DNA of 39,765 bases from an uncultured Bacteroidota bacterium (GTDB taxonomy: Bacteria > Bacteroidota > Bacteroidia > Chitinophagales > Chitinophagaceae), in NCBI GenBank assembly GCA_903887415.1, contig CAISPO010000056.1, positions 1 through 39,765 of the forward strand, in the 5' to 3' direction. The notes beneath the pieces were generated by a model. That model did not search any database, was not told where the DNA came from, and saw only the letters and a program-made list of their open reading frames with translations. This document shows, piece after piece, positions 16,111-25,508 of the stretch. The position numbers were made by a program, and so were the translations under genes. Each line of letters opens with the position of its first letter. The stretch's first letter is position 1.

Positions 16111-17322
16111 CTATTGTTCCAGCGAATGGATGCCGTGGAAAAGCCGCTTCCAGCGCATGTCTTTGAACATACCGCCTTCGCCGTAGCTAAGCCACACAAA
16201 CCAGGCCTTGCCCACCACATGGTCTATTGGCACGAAGCCCCAGTAGCGGGAGTCGAGGGAGTTGTGGCGGTTATCGCCCATCATCCAGTAATAGTCCATT
16301 TTGAAGGTATAGGACGTGGCTTCTTTACCATTAATGATGATCTTGCCATCCTTCTCTTCCAGGGTGTTGCCTTCATAGTTGCGGATGATGCGGCGGTATA
16401 AAGCAATATTCTGTGGAGTAAGCGCCACGGTAACACCTTCTTTAGGAATAGTAAGTGGCCCGAAATTATCGCGGTTCCACTTGAAGTTAGCCGTATCCAG
16501 CGGGAATACCCAGTCGCCGGCAGATTGCGGTGAGGTGCCGGGAGCGTGCAGTATCCATGGCTCTACAGACACCACATTACTGGCTTTTTTCAGGATGTCC
16601 ACCTGCCTGTTCTCCAGGTTGTAAGCCAGGTAGCCGGGCGGCGGTGGCGGCATATTATCCGATATCTGCAGGTCTTCTTCGGTAGCCGGCATTCCGTGTG
16701 TCGTCTTCACGAGATAAGAGAGCTTGGAATGCGGGAATAGCACATTTGGCTGCCCGTTGATATACACCCGGGCGTTCTTTATTTCCAGTACATCGCCGGG
16801 TATGGCAACGCACCGCTTGATATAATTCTCTTCTTTATCAATGGGGCGGGTAATAATTTTGTACTGGTTCATGATGCTTTCCCGGCCTGCAATGCGGCAA
16901 GCCTGGTAGTAATCTGCTTCCGGCTGCTCCACCATAACAGTATCACCACAGGGATAGTTGAACACAACTACGTCATTGCGCTCCACATGCCCGAAACCAG
17001 GAATGCGGTGATATTTCCACTGCACCGCTTCGGTATAAGATTTGCCGCCGAAGAAAGGCATAGTATTGTGCACCAGCGGCACTGCAACAGGTGTCATTGG
17101 CACCCGGGGGCCATAGGCCAGTTTGCTCACAAACAGGAAGTCATTCACCAGCATGGTGCCCTCCATAGACCCGGTGGGAATAGTGTATGCCTCGAAAAAG
17201 AAAGTACGTATAAGCGTAGCAGCCACTATGGCGAATAGCCCTGCGTCCAGCCATTCCCGCCAAACGGGTTTTTTCTTCTTTACTTTATCCTTAGGTGCGT
17301 TCTTGTCTAGTGGAAATGCCAT
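16111..17322 (-). CDS. lepB: Signal peptidase I
   Basis: A 403-residue inner-membrane serine protease (S26A) that removes Sec signal peptides. One N-terminal anchor (residues ~24-44, LDAGLFAIVAATLIRTFFF) is followed by box B IPTGSMEGTM with nucleophile Ser52, and by box D YIKRCVAIPGDVLEI with general base Lys169. The C-terminal box MGDNRHNSLDSRYWGFVPIDHVVGKAWFVW is intact. It is larger than E. coli LepB (324) because of an insertion between Lys169 and the C-terminal box, common in Bacteroidota. A perfect -7 element (TACTTTTG on the minus strand, 17342-17349) precedes the ATG. The enzyme would process the signal peptides seen in many neighbours here. Confidence 0.95.
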   Translation of the reverse strand: MAFPLDKNAPKDKVKKKKPVWREWLDAGLFAIVAATLIRTFFFEAYTIPTGSMEGTMLVNDFLFVSKLAYGPRVPMTPVAVPLVHNTMPFFGGKSYTEAVQWKYHRIPGFGHVERNDVVVFNYPCGDTVMVEQPEADYYQACRIAGRESIMNQYKIITRPIDKEENYIKRCVAIPGDVLEIKNARVYINGQPNVLFPHSKLSYLVKTTHGMPATEEDLQISDNMPPPPPGYLAYNLENRQVDILKKASNVVSVEPWILHAPGTSPQSAGDWVFPLDTANFKWNRDNFGPLTIPKEGVTVALTPQNIALYRRIIRNYEGNTLEEKDGKIIINGKEATSYTFKMDYYWMMGDNRHNSLDSRYWGFVPIDHVVGKAWFVWLSYGEGGMFKDMRWKRLFHGIHSLEQ

Positions 17323-17556
17323 GCGGGCGAATATTATCGTTCAAAAGTAACAACTTCCCTCACAAATTATTGTATGAAGAAAAACAGGAGTGAACATTTA
17401 ACAAATATAATAGTAAGGCTTTATACCAATGATTTCAGGACAGGTTTAGTATTAAAGAAAAAAGTTTGATAACTATATAATAACTAATAATTGCAGCTTT
17501 TTGAGTATTTTTCGGATGTTACACCGGATTTAATTAGCCACTACTTATATATACGT

Positions 17557-20500
17557 ATGAGAACAGGAATTTTTTACTCATTATTAAAAAATATTAAACA
17601 GAATTCTGCGAGTTATAAACAGGTGGGCGCTTGCTGCTTGCTCTTTGTGCTTGTTTGCGCCCATATTACAGTTTTTGCGCAAACTCCATCGCCTTGTGCT
17701 GTGCCAACGGTAACAACCGTAAGCCCGCTCGCAGGGTTCCCCTCGTCAGCTGTGACCATAACCGGCAATAATTTCAGCGCCACGGCTGCTAATGACCATG
17801 TGTTTTTTGGAGGCGTACAGTCAAGCGTTACGGCGGCAAGCGCCACATCGCTCACGGTTACTGTGCCATATGGGGCGTTGTATGCTCCTGTTACTGTTAT
17901 AAATTCTTCCTGCGGGTTACAGGCAGCATCACCCTTACAGTTTGTGCAGGATTATAATAACAGCGCCTATATTCCGGCTATCGTAAATCTTGATCCCAAA
18001 ACTGACTTCACGACTGGTACTTCACCATGGGGGGTTGCTATAGGGGATATTGATGGCGATGGCAAACCCGATATTGTAGTGGCAAACAGCACTAGTCCAG
18101 GAACGATCTCGGTATATCGTAATATTAGTAGTGCGGGAACTATTACCACGGGTTCATTTGTTTTGTCCTTAACCCTCTCGGTGGGCTCAACCCCTGAAGG
18201 AATTGCGCTTGGTGACCTTGATGGCGATGGCAAGCTGGATATTGTGGTTACCAATAACGGGTCGGCAAGCGTATCTGTATTCAGGAATACGGCAACGAGT
18301 GGGGCCATCAACTCCGGCTCATTTGCAGCACGGGCCGATTTTACAACAGGCACCAGCCCGCAAAGTGTTGCGATAGGCGATATAGACGGTGACGGCAAAC
18401 CGGAGATCATTGTTGCCAATGCCGGATCGGCAAACGGAATATCCGTATTGCAAAATACAAGTTCGGGCACAATATCGTTTGCCGCGAAAGTTGATTTCGC
18501 GACCAGCAGCACCGCGGGATCCGTCAATTCTTCTGTTGTAGCCCTGGGGGACATAGATGGAGACGGAAAAACAGATATCGCGGTTACTAATTTTGGAGGA
18601 GGCAACGTATCGGTTTTTCGGAATACATCTGTTTCAGGAACTATCAATTCGGGGTCGCTTGCGGCCAAAGTTGATTTTACCGCGGGTGCGCTCCCGGTTG
18701 GGCTTGCAATAGCAGATATAGATGGGGACGGAAAGCCGGATATGGTAGTGACCAGTTTTGCCGGAGCTACAATAGGCATTTTCCACAATACTGCAGGCAG
18801 CGGCACTATAACCTCCGGTTCGTTTGCTGCAATGGTTACTTTTGGCAGCCTGGCCCAGCCGTTCTCTGTATCGGTGGGCGATATAGATGGCGATGGAAGG
18901 CCGGATATTGCAGTTGGCTATAACAACAACCAGGTATCGGTTTACCGGAATACCGCTTTTCCAGGTTTTATTACATCGAGCTCACTGGCAGCAGAAGTTG
19001 ACTTTCCGGCCGGCGGAGGCGCAAGGCAGGTAGCTATAGGCGACCTCGACCTCGATGGTTTGCCCGATCTTATTTCCGCAAACGAGTCTTCAAATACTTT
19101 TTCTATTCTTAGAAATGATCCGCTGCAGCCCATCACCGGAAATTTTGTGATCTGCCAGAACGGGCCTACCTCTGCGCTGAGCGAGCGTGCCCGCGGCGGA
19201 ACATGGGCCAGCCTGTCGCCGTCTATAGCCACTGTGACTGCGTCAGGCGTTGTTTCGGGCCTCAACCCCGGCACGGCAATAATTTCTTACCAGGTACCTG
19301 GCGGTGGCGTTAATGTAACGGTGACGGTGAATCCCGGGCCTGTAGCCACGTTTACCGTTACCAGTAACCCCGTATGTTTTGGCACTTCTTCATTATTTGC
19401 AGATGCCGCAGGGTCAATAACTGCATATAGCTGGAGCTTCGGCGATGCCGCTACCTCAACTGTAAACAATGTGGCCCACACTTATTCTGCTTCCGGGACC
19501 TACAGCGTAACACTAACGGTAACCCATACCGATGGATGTGTGGCATCGCAAACAACGGCAGTAACCGTGAACCCTGTACCCGCGCTAAGCAGCACACTGA
19601 CCCCCACAGGAATATGTAATAGCAGTGTATTTGACTATACGCCCACGAGCGCAGTTTCGGGCGCAACTTTTGCCTGGAGCAGGGCGGTGATAACGAACAT
19701 CAGCAATGGCGCCGCGAGCGGAACGAATGATCCGTTGGAGACACTGACAAATACGGGAACAAACCCTGTCGCGGTCGTTTATGTTTACACGGTAAGTGCC
19801 AATGGGTGCAGCAGTACGCAAAATGTGACCGTATTGGTAAATCCCACACCGGTGCTGTCTGGTACACTTACGCCGGGAGCGATCTGCAGCAACACTGCAT
19901 TTAATTACCCACCAACGAGCGCAACGGCAGGCGCGACATTTCTCTGGTATCGCCCTGCGGTGTCCGGCATCAGCAATCCAGCCACCAGCGGCGGAAATAA
20001 CCCGAATGAAACATTGTTTGATACTACCGCCAATCCTGTTGCGGTTACGTATCAGTTTACGCTGACTATTAATGGATGCAGCAATACACAAAATGTTATT
20101 GTTACTGTGAACCCTGTACCTGTACTTACCAGCACACTTACACCGCCAGCCATTTGTAACAGCACAGTATTCAATTATACACCAACGAGCCTCACCGCAG
20201 GCACTGTATTTACCTGGGGCCGCGCTACGGTGGCCGGTATAAGCAACGGCGCTGCGACCGGAACGAACAATCCCGGTGAGACGCTTTCAAATACAAGCGC
20301 CAATCCGCTTTCGGTTATTTATGTTTACACACTTACTGCCAGTGGATGCACGAACACGCAGAATGTGGCCGTTTCCGTAAATCCTACACCTTTACTTTCC
20401 AGCACACGCACACCGCCCCCGGTCTGTAACAACACGATATTTAACTATACGCCCCTGAGCGCAACTGCCGGCGAAACGTTTAACTGGAGCCGTGCTGTAG

Positions 20501-23500
20501 TAGCCGGTATCAGTAACAGCGTAGCCAGCGGAACGAATAATCCCGGAGAAACACTGGTAAATACTGTAACCGCGCCCGTAGCTGTAACCTATGTTTATAC
20601 CCTGAGCATCAACGGGTGTACGAATACACAAAATGTAACAGTTACCGTAAACCCTACTGCGGTGCTTACAAGCACACTTACGCCGGCAGCTATTTGTAAC
20701 AATACGGTTTTCAATTATACACCACTGAGCCTTACCACGGGCACAGCTTATGCATGGAGCCGTGCAACTGTAACGGGTATCAGCAATGGCGCTGCCAGCG
20801 GAATAAACAATCCGGGCGAAACCCTTGTAAACACAACTACAAACCCGGTAGGGGTTACTTATATATACACACTTACCGCCAACAGCTGCAGCAATACACA
20901 GGACGTAATCGTGACCGTGAACCCAACGCCGGTGCTGAGCAGTACACTTACCCCCGGAGCTATATGCAGTAATAGTTTGTTTAGCTATACCCCTTTGAGC
21001 CTTACCGGAGGAACTGCATTTGCCTGGAGCAGGGCAGTAGTGACCAACATCAGCAATGGCGCTGCCAGTGGCTCGGGCGATCCCGGTGAAACACTTGTGA
21101 ATACAGGTGCAGGTTCAGTTGCTGTTATCTATATCTATACGCTCACTGCCAACGGCTGCAGCAATACACAGAATGTGACCGTATCAGTAAACCCGGTACC
21201 TGCGCTGACCAGCACGCTTACACCCGGCTCTATCTGCAGCAATAATTTATTTAGCTATATCCCAACGAGCCCGGTAGCCGGTGCAACATTTTTATGGAGC
21301 CGGGCATCAATAGCAGGTATCGGCAATGCCGCAGCCAGCGGAGCCGGCAACCCGGACGAGCTATTGACGGACACTACTGCCAGCCCTGTGGTTGTTACCT
21401 ATGTTTACACGCTTACCGCTAATGGATGCAACGGCGTACAGGATGTGACCGTAACTGTGAATCCGGGGCCGCTGCTGAGCAGCCCACGTACCTTGCCTGC
21501 TGTTTGTAACAACACACTCTTTAACTATACACCAACGAGCCTTACCGGTAGCGTTACATTTGCATGGAGCCGCGCCGCAATAACCGGTATCGGCAATGGG
21601 GCTGCCACCGGAATAAATGATCCGGCGGAAACATTGGCGGACACCAGCGCCAATCCTGTAGTTGTTACCTATGTTTATACGCTGACTGCCGGTGGATGCG
21701 GCAGTACACAAGACGTTACCGTAAGTGTGAACCCTACGCCACTGCTGAGCAGCAGCCTCACACCGGGCGGGGCCTGCAGCGGTAACCTGTTTAACTATAC
21801 ACCGGCAAGCAATACGATTGGTGCATTATTTAACTGGAGCCGTGCCGTGGTGACGGGTATCAGCAATGGGGCTGCCAGCGGAACGAATGATCCGGGTGAA
21901 ACATTGACAGACACTACCGCCAGCCCGGTAGCGGTTGTCTATACTTATACGCTGTCTATAAACGGGTGCACCAATACCCAGAATGTTATTGTGACCGTGA
22001 ACCCGCTGCCCCTGTTGAGCAGTACACTCACCCCCGCCGCCATCTGCAACAATACCGTATTTAATTATACCCCCGAAAGCGCAACGGAAGGCGCTGCATT
22101 TACGTGGAGCCGTGCCGCAATTACCGGTATCAGCAATGCCGCTGCAACCGGAACAGGCAACCCTGCAGAGACATTGGCGGACACCAGTGCGAATCCGGTT
22201 GCGGTTACTTATGTGTACACGGTCACCGCCAGCGGGTGTAACAATGCGCAGCATGTAATCGTGAGCGTGAATCCAACACCAATGTTGAGCACCACGCTTG
22301 CTCCCGGCGCAGTCTGCAGTAATACATTGTTCAGCTATCCGCCTGCGAGCCTTACAGCAGGTACTATATTTAACTGGAGCCGTACGGCAGTTACCGGCAT
22401 CAGCAACAGTGCTGCCAGCGGTGCAGGCGACCCGGGAGAAACACTGATCGATACAAGTGCCGCAGCGGTTGTGGTCACCTATACCTATACGCTGACGGTG
22501 AATGGTTGCAGCAATATCCAGAATGTGATTGTGACGGTAAACCCAACCCCGGTGCTAAGCACCACCCTTACCATGGCAGCTATCTGCAATAACTCCGTAT
22601 TCAACTATACTCCGGCGTCCATAATTTCCGGTGCTGCATTTGCATGGAGCCGTGAGGCAACAACTGGTATCAGCAACGCTGCTGCCAGTGGGGCTGGCAA
22701 TCCCGGCGAGACACTGACAGACACCACCGGGCTCCCGGTAACCGTTACTTATGTTTATACGGTTACTGCCAATGGCTGCAGCAGTGTACAGGATGTAACA
22801 GTAACCGTTAACCCGTCCGCTGTGCTGAGCAGTACGTCCACACCCGCTCCTATCTGTGATAGTTCCGTATTTGATTACCTTCCTTCCAGCACTGCTGTGG
22901 GGGCGTCATTTGCCTGGAGCCGCGCGGTAATAGCAGGTATCGCCAACGGTGCAGCGACCGGTGAAGGCGACCCCGGAGAGCAATTGGTAAATACGGGTAC
23001 GGCCCCTATAGGTGTTATTTATACCTACACGATCACAGCAAACGGCTGCAACAGCACACAGAATGTAACAGTAACTGTAAACCCGCTACCGGTACTGACC
23101 AGCGCACTCGTGCTAACAGCGATATGCGACAGCTCTGTATTCGACTATACACCGCTCAGCGCAACGGCCGGTACAGCATTTGCCTGGAGCCGCGCCGCAG
23201 TAACAGGCATTGCCAATGTTGCAGCCAGTGGCATGGATGATCCCGCGGAGCATTTGATAAACACAACCAGTGATCCCGTAGGCGTGATATATACTTACAC
23301 CCTTACTGCCAATGGATGCGGCAATGTGCAGAGCGTGGCCGTAACTGTGAACCCGGCGCCTATGCTTACAAGTACGCTTACTCCTGTCTCGATATGCGAC
23401 AGCACTTTATTCGATTATATGCCCGCGAGCGGTACAACAGGTACTACATTTGCCTGGAGTCGTGCGGCAATAGCCGGTATCACCAATGCGGCGGCAATCG

Positions 23501-25473
23501 GTGCAGGTGATCCGCTGGAAACGCTGGTGAATACTACCCACGACCCTATTGCAGTGGCCTATACTTATACGCTTACCGCCAATGGTTGCAGCAATGTGCA
23601 GCACGTGGTGGTGCTGGTAAATCCAAAACCACAGATAAACTTCACATCCTTGCCAGGCATTATCTGTGATAATACCACATTCACGTACATAGCATCAAGC
23701 CTCACTACCGGCGCGGTAATAAACTGGTGGCGCGATTCGGTGGCCGGTATCAGCAATTCTGCAGGCAGCGGCACAGATACTGTTAGCGAGGTACTGGTAA
23801 ATACTACACTCGGCCCGGTAACGGTTACTTATATCAATGCGTTAAGCATCAATGGCTGTACTGATACTGCGGCAGTTGCTGTTACGGTAGAGCCGCTGCC
23901 GGTGCTCACCACGACCACCACTCCGCCCGCTATATGCGACAGTATCGTATTCAGCTATGTACCGGCTGGCGCCCTTACCGGCACTTCGTTTACCTGGCAC
24001 AGGGCGTTTACGCCGGGCATATCTGATCTTAGCGCATCTGGCACAGACAGCGTAAACGAGATACTGATAAATGATATCACCCACCCTGTAAATGTTACCT
24101 ACGTCTATACGCTTACTGCAAATGGCTGCAGCAATACGCAGAATGTAGTCGTGACGGTGAACCCAAATCCGTTGCTTAACAGTGGCACTGCATTTGGTCA
24201 GTGCGACAGCCTGCTGTTCCATTATCATGCCGGAAGCGCTACCTCGGGTACTTCTTACGCCTGGGTGCGTGAGTATGCACCGGGTATCTTTATTACCCCG
24301 GGCAGCGGAACGGGTGATATTAATGATACGTTGATAAATACCACTAATGATAACGTGGACATCAGCTATAACTTTACCCTGACCGCCAACGGATGCAGCG
24401 ACAGCGAGCATGTAGTGGTAACAGTTCATCCTACGCCATTACTTTCTACACCCACAACCCCTCCTGCGGTATGCAGCGGGTTGCCGGTTGGCTATATGCC
24501 TGGCAGCAATACCTCTGCTGCTATGTACACGTGGAGCCATGGAACGGCAGCGGGTATATTGCCTGCAACCGGCAGTGGTTCCGGCGAGATCACGGAAGTG
24601 CTGACCAATACTACGTCTTCGACTGATTCAATTATTTATGTATATACCCTTACCGCTTATGGATGTGCGCACAGCGAAGACGTGCTGATTAAAGTAAGAA
24701 CGAGCCCGCCTCCGCCCGTCATCAGCACCGCATCGCCAGGGTCTCTGTGCGACAGCACTATGTACCAGAACTTTGGTGCAGCGCCTGCTACCGTAAATGA
24801 AACATTCGCATGGAGCGCAACAGGCGCCGATGTGGTGAGCCAAAATGGCCAGTTCTGTATCGTGAACTTTACAACGCCGGGCACAGCCATCGTCACGCTG
24901 ACTGCTACTATCGATTCATCAGGCTGTGCATCCGCGGCTTCTTATACCGTTTCTGTGGGCACAGCTGTGGCAGCACAGCCCTATGTGATCTATGCCGGCG
25001 GGCAGTTTATTTGTCTCGAAAACGATGTCACCAGTTACCAGTGGGGATATGACAGCAAGGCTACCCTTGACTCTACAATACTCGTAGGGGAAATAAACCA
25101 GGCTTATGTAAATGGCAGCCCGGATACCTTACATAACTATTTCTGGGTGATGACTACGCATGACAATTGTTCAAACAAGGCGTACTACAATGGCCCTGTA
25201 TCTACCGCAGTAACGGATATTAATGGCATAGGCAGCGATATAAAAGTATATCCTAACCCGACCAGCGAATATGTGAATGTAGATGTTAATAGCGTTGCCG
25301 GTGGTAAAATATCTGTATCGGTGCTGAACATGCTGGGCCAGGAAATAACCAGGGTAAGTGCAGTGAATAATAAGGTGGTCATTGATGCAGCCAGGCTGGC
25401 AGCGGGCATATACGTTGTGGACTGTTACCGCGATGGCTTGAAAATAGGTACTGCTAAATTCATTAAAAACTGA
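17557..25473 (+). CDS. Giant T9SS surface protein (2638 aa) with FG-GAP, PKD and 19 tandem 90-residue repeats
   Basis: I start at ATG 17557; an upstream TTG (17491) would bury the signal peptide, which runs to VFAQ at residue ~42. Domains in order: an IPT/TIG domain (~50-130); seven FG-GAP/VCBS-type repeats (~155-515) with calcium-loop motifs such as GDIDGDGKPDIVV, the last degenerate (GDLDLDGLPDL); a BIG2-like unit (~525-585, VTASGVVSGLNPGTAIISY); a PKD domain (~590-670, WSFGDAATSTVNNVAHTYS); 19 Ig/PKD-like repeats (672-2380); a degenerate extra unit; and a C-terminal T9SS type A sorting domain (~2560-2638, IKVYPNPTSEYVNV ... TAKFIKN). It should be secreted across the outer membrane and anchored on the surface, probably as a long fibrous adhesin. 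It precedes an OmpA-family gene by 35 bp. No catalytic domain is visible. Confidence 0.92.
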   Translation: MRTGIFYSLLKNIKQNSASYKQVGACCLLFVLVCAHITVFAQTPSPCAVPTVTTVSPLAGFPSSAVTITGNNFSATAANDHVFFGGVQSSVTAASATSLTVTVPYGALYAPVTVINSSCGLQAASPLQFVQDYNNSAYIPAIVNLDPKTDFTTGTSPWGVAIGDIDGDGKPDIVVANSTSPGTISVYRNISSAGTITTGSFVLSLTLSVGSTPEGIALGDLDGDGKLDIVVTNNGSASVSVFRNTATSGAINSGSFAARADFTTGTSPQSVAIGDIDGDGKPEIIVANAGSANGISVLQNTSSGTISFAAKVDFATSSTAGSVNSSVVALGDIDGDGKTDIAVTNFGGGNVSVFRNTSVSGTINSGSLAAKVDFTAGALPVGLAIADIDGDGKPDMVVTSFAGATIGIFHNTAGSGTITSGSFAAMVTFGSLAQPFSVSVGDIDGDGRPDIAVGYNNNQVSVYRNTAFPGFITSSSLAAEVDFPAGGGARQVAIGDLDLDGLPDLISANESSNTFSILRNDPLQPITGNFVICQNGPTSALSERARGGTWASLSPSIATVTASGVVSGLNPGTAIISYQVPGGGVNVTVTVNPGPVATFTVTSNPVCFGTSSLFADAAGSITAYSWSFGDAATSTVNNVAHTYSASGTYSVTLTVTHTDGCVASQTTAVTVNPVPALSSTLTPTGICNSSVFDYTPTSAVSGATFAWSRAVITNISNGAASGTNDPLETLTNTGTNPVAVVYVYTVSANGCSSTQNVTVLVNPTPVLSGTLTPGAICSNTAFNYPPTSATAGATFLWYRPAVSGISNPATSGGNNPNETLFDTTANPVAVTYQFTLTINGCSNTQNVIVTVNPVPVLTSTLTPPAICNSTVFNYTPTSLTAGTVFTWGRATVAGISNGAATGTNNPGETLSNTSANPLSVIYVYTLTASGCTNTQNVAVSVNPTPLLSSTRTPPPVCNNTIFNYTPLSATAGETFNWSRAVVAGISNSVASGTNNPGETLVNTVTAPVAVTYVYTLSINGCTNTQNVTVTVNPTAVLTSTLTPAAICNNTVFNYTPLSLTTGTAYAWSRATVTGISNGAASGINNPGETLVNTTTNPVGVTYIYTLTANSCSNTQDVIVTVNPTPVLSSTLTPGAICSNSLFSYTPLSLTGGTAFAWSRAVVTNISNGAASGSGDPGETLVNTGAGSVAVIYIYTLTANGCSNTQNVTVSVNPVPALTSTLTPGSICSNNLFSYIPTSPVAGATFLWSRASIAGIGNAAASGAGNPDELLTDTTASPVVVTYVYTLTANGCNGVQDVTVTVNPGPLLSSPRTLPAVCNNTLFNYTPTSLTGSVTFAWSRAAITGIGNGAATGINDPAETLADTSANPVVVTYVYTLTAGGCGSTQDVTVSVNPTPLLSSSLTPGGACSGNLFNYTPASNTIGALFNWSRAVVTGISNGAASGTNDPGETLTDTTASPVAVVYTYTLSINGCTNTQNVIVTVNPLPLLSSTLTPAAICNNTVFNYTPESATEGAAFTWSRAAITGISNAAATGTGNPAETLADTSANPVAVTYVYTVTASGCNNAQHVIVSVNPTPMLSTTLAPGAVCSNTLFSYPPASLTAGTIFNWSRTAVTGISNSAASGAGDPGETLIDTSAAAVVVTYTYTLTVNGCSNIQNVIVTVNPTPVLSTTLTMAAICNNSVFNYTPASIISGAAFAWSREATTGISNAAASGAGNPGETLTDTTGLPVTVTYVYTVTANGCSSVQDVTVTVNPSAVLSSTSTPAPICDSSVFDYLPSSTAVGASFAWSRAVIAGIANGAATGEGDPGEQLVNTGTAPIGVIYTYTITANGCNSTQNVTVTVNPLPVLTSALVLTAICDSSVFDYTPLSATAGTAFAWSRAAVTGIANVAASGMDDPAEHLINTTSDPVGVIYTYTLTANGCGNVQSVAVTVNPAPMLTSTLTPVSICDSTLFDYMPASGTTGTTFAWSRAAIAGITNAAAIGAGDPLETLVNTTHDPIAVAYTYTLTANGCSNVQHVVVLVNPKPQINFTSLPGIICDNTTFTYIASSLTTGAVINWWRDSVAGISNSAGSGTDTVSEVLVNTTLGPVTVTYINALSINGCTDTAAVAVTVEPLPVLTTTTTPPAICDSIVFSYVPAGALTGTSFTWHRAFTPGISDLSASGTDSVNEILINDITHPVNVTYVYTLTANGCSNTQNVVVTVNPNPLLNSGTAFGQCDSLLFHYHAGSATSGTSYAWVREYAPGIFITPGSGTGDINDTLINTTNDNVDISYNFTLTANGCSDSEHVVVTVHPTPLLSTPTTPPAVCSGLPVGYMPGSNTSAAMYTWSHGTAAGILPATGSGSGEITEVLTNTTSSTDSIIYVYTLTAYGCAHSEDVLIKVRTSPPPPVISTASPGSLCDSTMYQNFGAAPATVNETFAWSATGADVVSQNGQFCIVNFTTPGTAIVTLTATIDSSGCASAASYTVSVGTAVAAQPYVIYAGGQFICLENDVTSYQWGYDSKATLDSTILVGEINQAYVNGSPDTLHNYFWVMTTHDNCSNKAYYNGPVSTAVTDINGIGSDIKVYPNPTSEYVNVDVNSVAGGKISVSVLNMLGQEITRVSAVNNKVVIDAARLAAGIYVVDCYRDGLKIGTAKFIKN
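19570..24696 (+). repeat. Array of 19 tandem 270-bp coding repeats
   Basis: Each unit encodes a pattern like NPxPxLSSTLTPxxICNNxxF, then NYTPxS, then FxWSRAxxxGISNxAASG, ETL, NT, VxYxYTLTxNGCSNTQNVxVTV. The unit-start codon falls at 19570 and recurs every 270 bp through 24160, giving 17 exact periods. The next unit is 267 bp and the last 270 bp, ending at 24696. Early and middle units are more alike; the last four (from about 23620) diverge. The absence of indels over 17 units indicates selection on domain length or recent expansion. Confidence 0.92.
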
Positions 25474-25474
25474 T

Positions 25475-25490
25475 CCCGATAGCTATTGGG
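25475..25490. repeat. Stem-loop CCCGATAGCTATTGGG in the adhesin-OmpA gap
   Basis: An 8-bp stem with one G-T pair, placed directly after the adhesin stop and 18 bp before the OmpA-family ATG. It resembles a dispersed CCCGATAGCTATCGGG-type palindrome. It could attenuate transcription or protect the 3' end of the adhesin message, but has no T-run. Confidence 0.5.
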
Positions 25491-25508
25491 GAAAATAAAA
25501 AGAACCGG

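Noticed and set aside
17487-17495. Possible -7 promoter element for the giant adhesin gene
   Set aside because: The sequence near a TTTG at 17464 is AT-rich but does not match TAnnTTTG well enough to call.
19570-24696. Regular repeats that might suggest CRISPR
   Set aside because: The period is 270 bp, fully coding, with domain-like residues; there are no short identical repeats with unique spacers and no cas genes.
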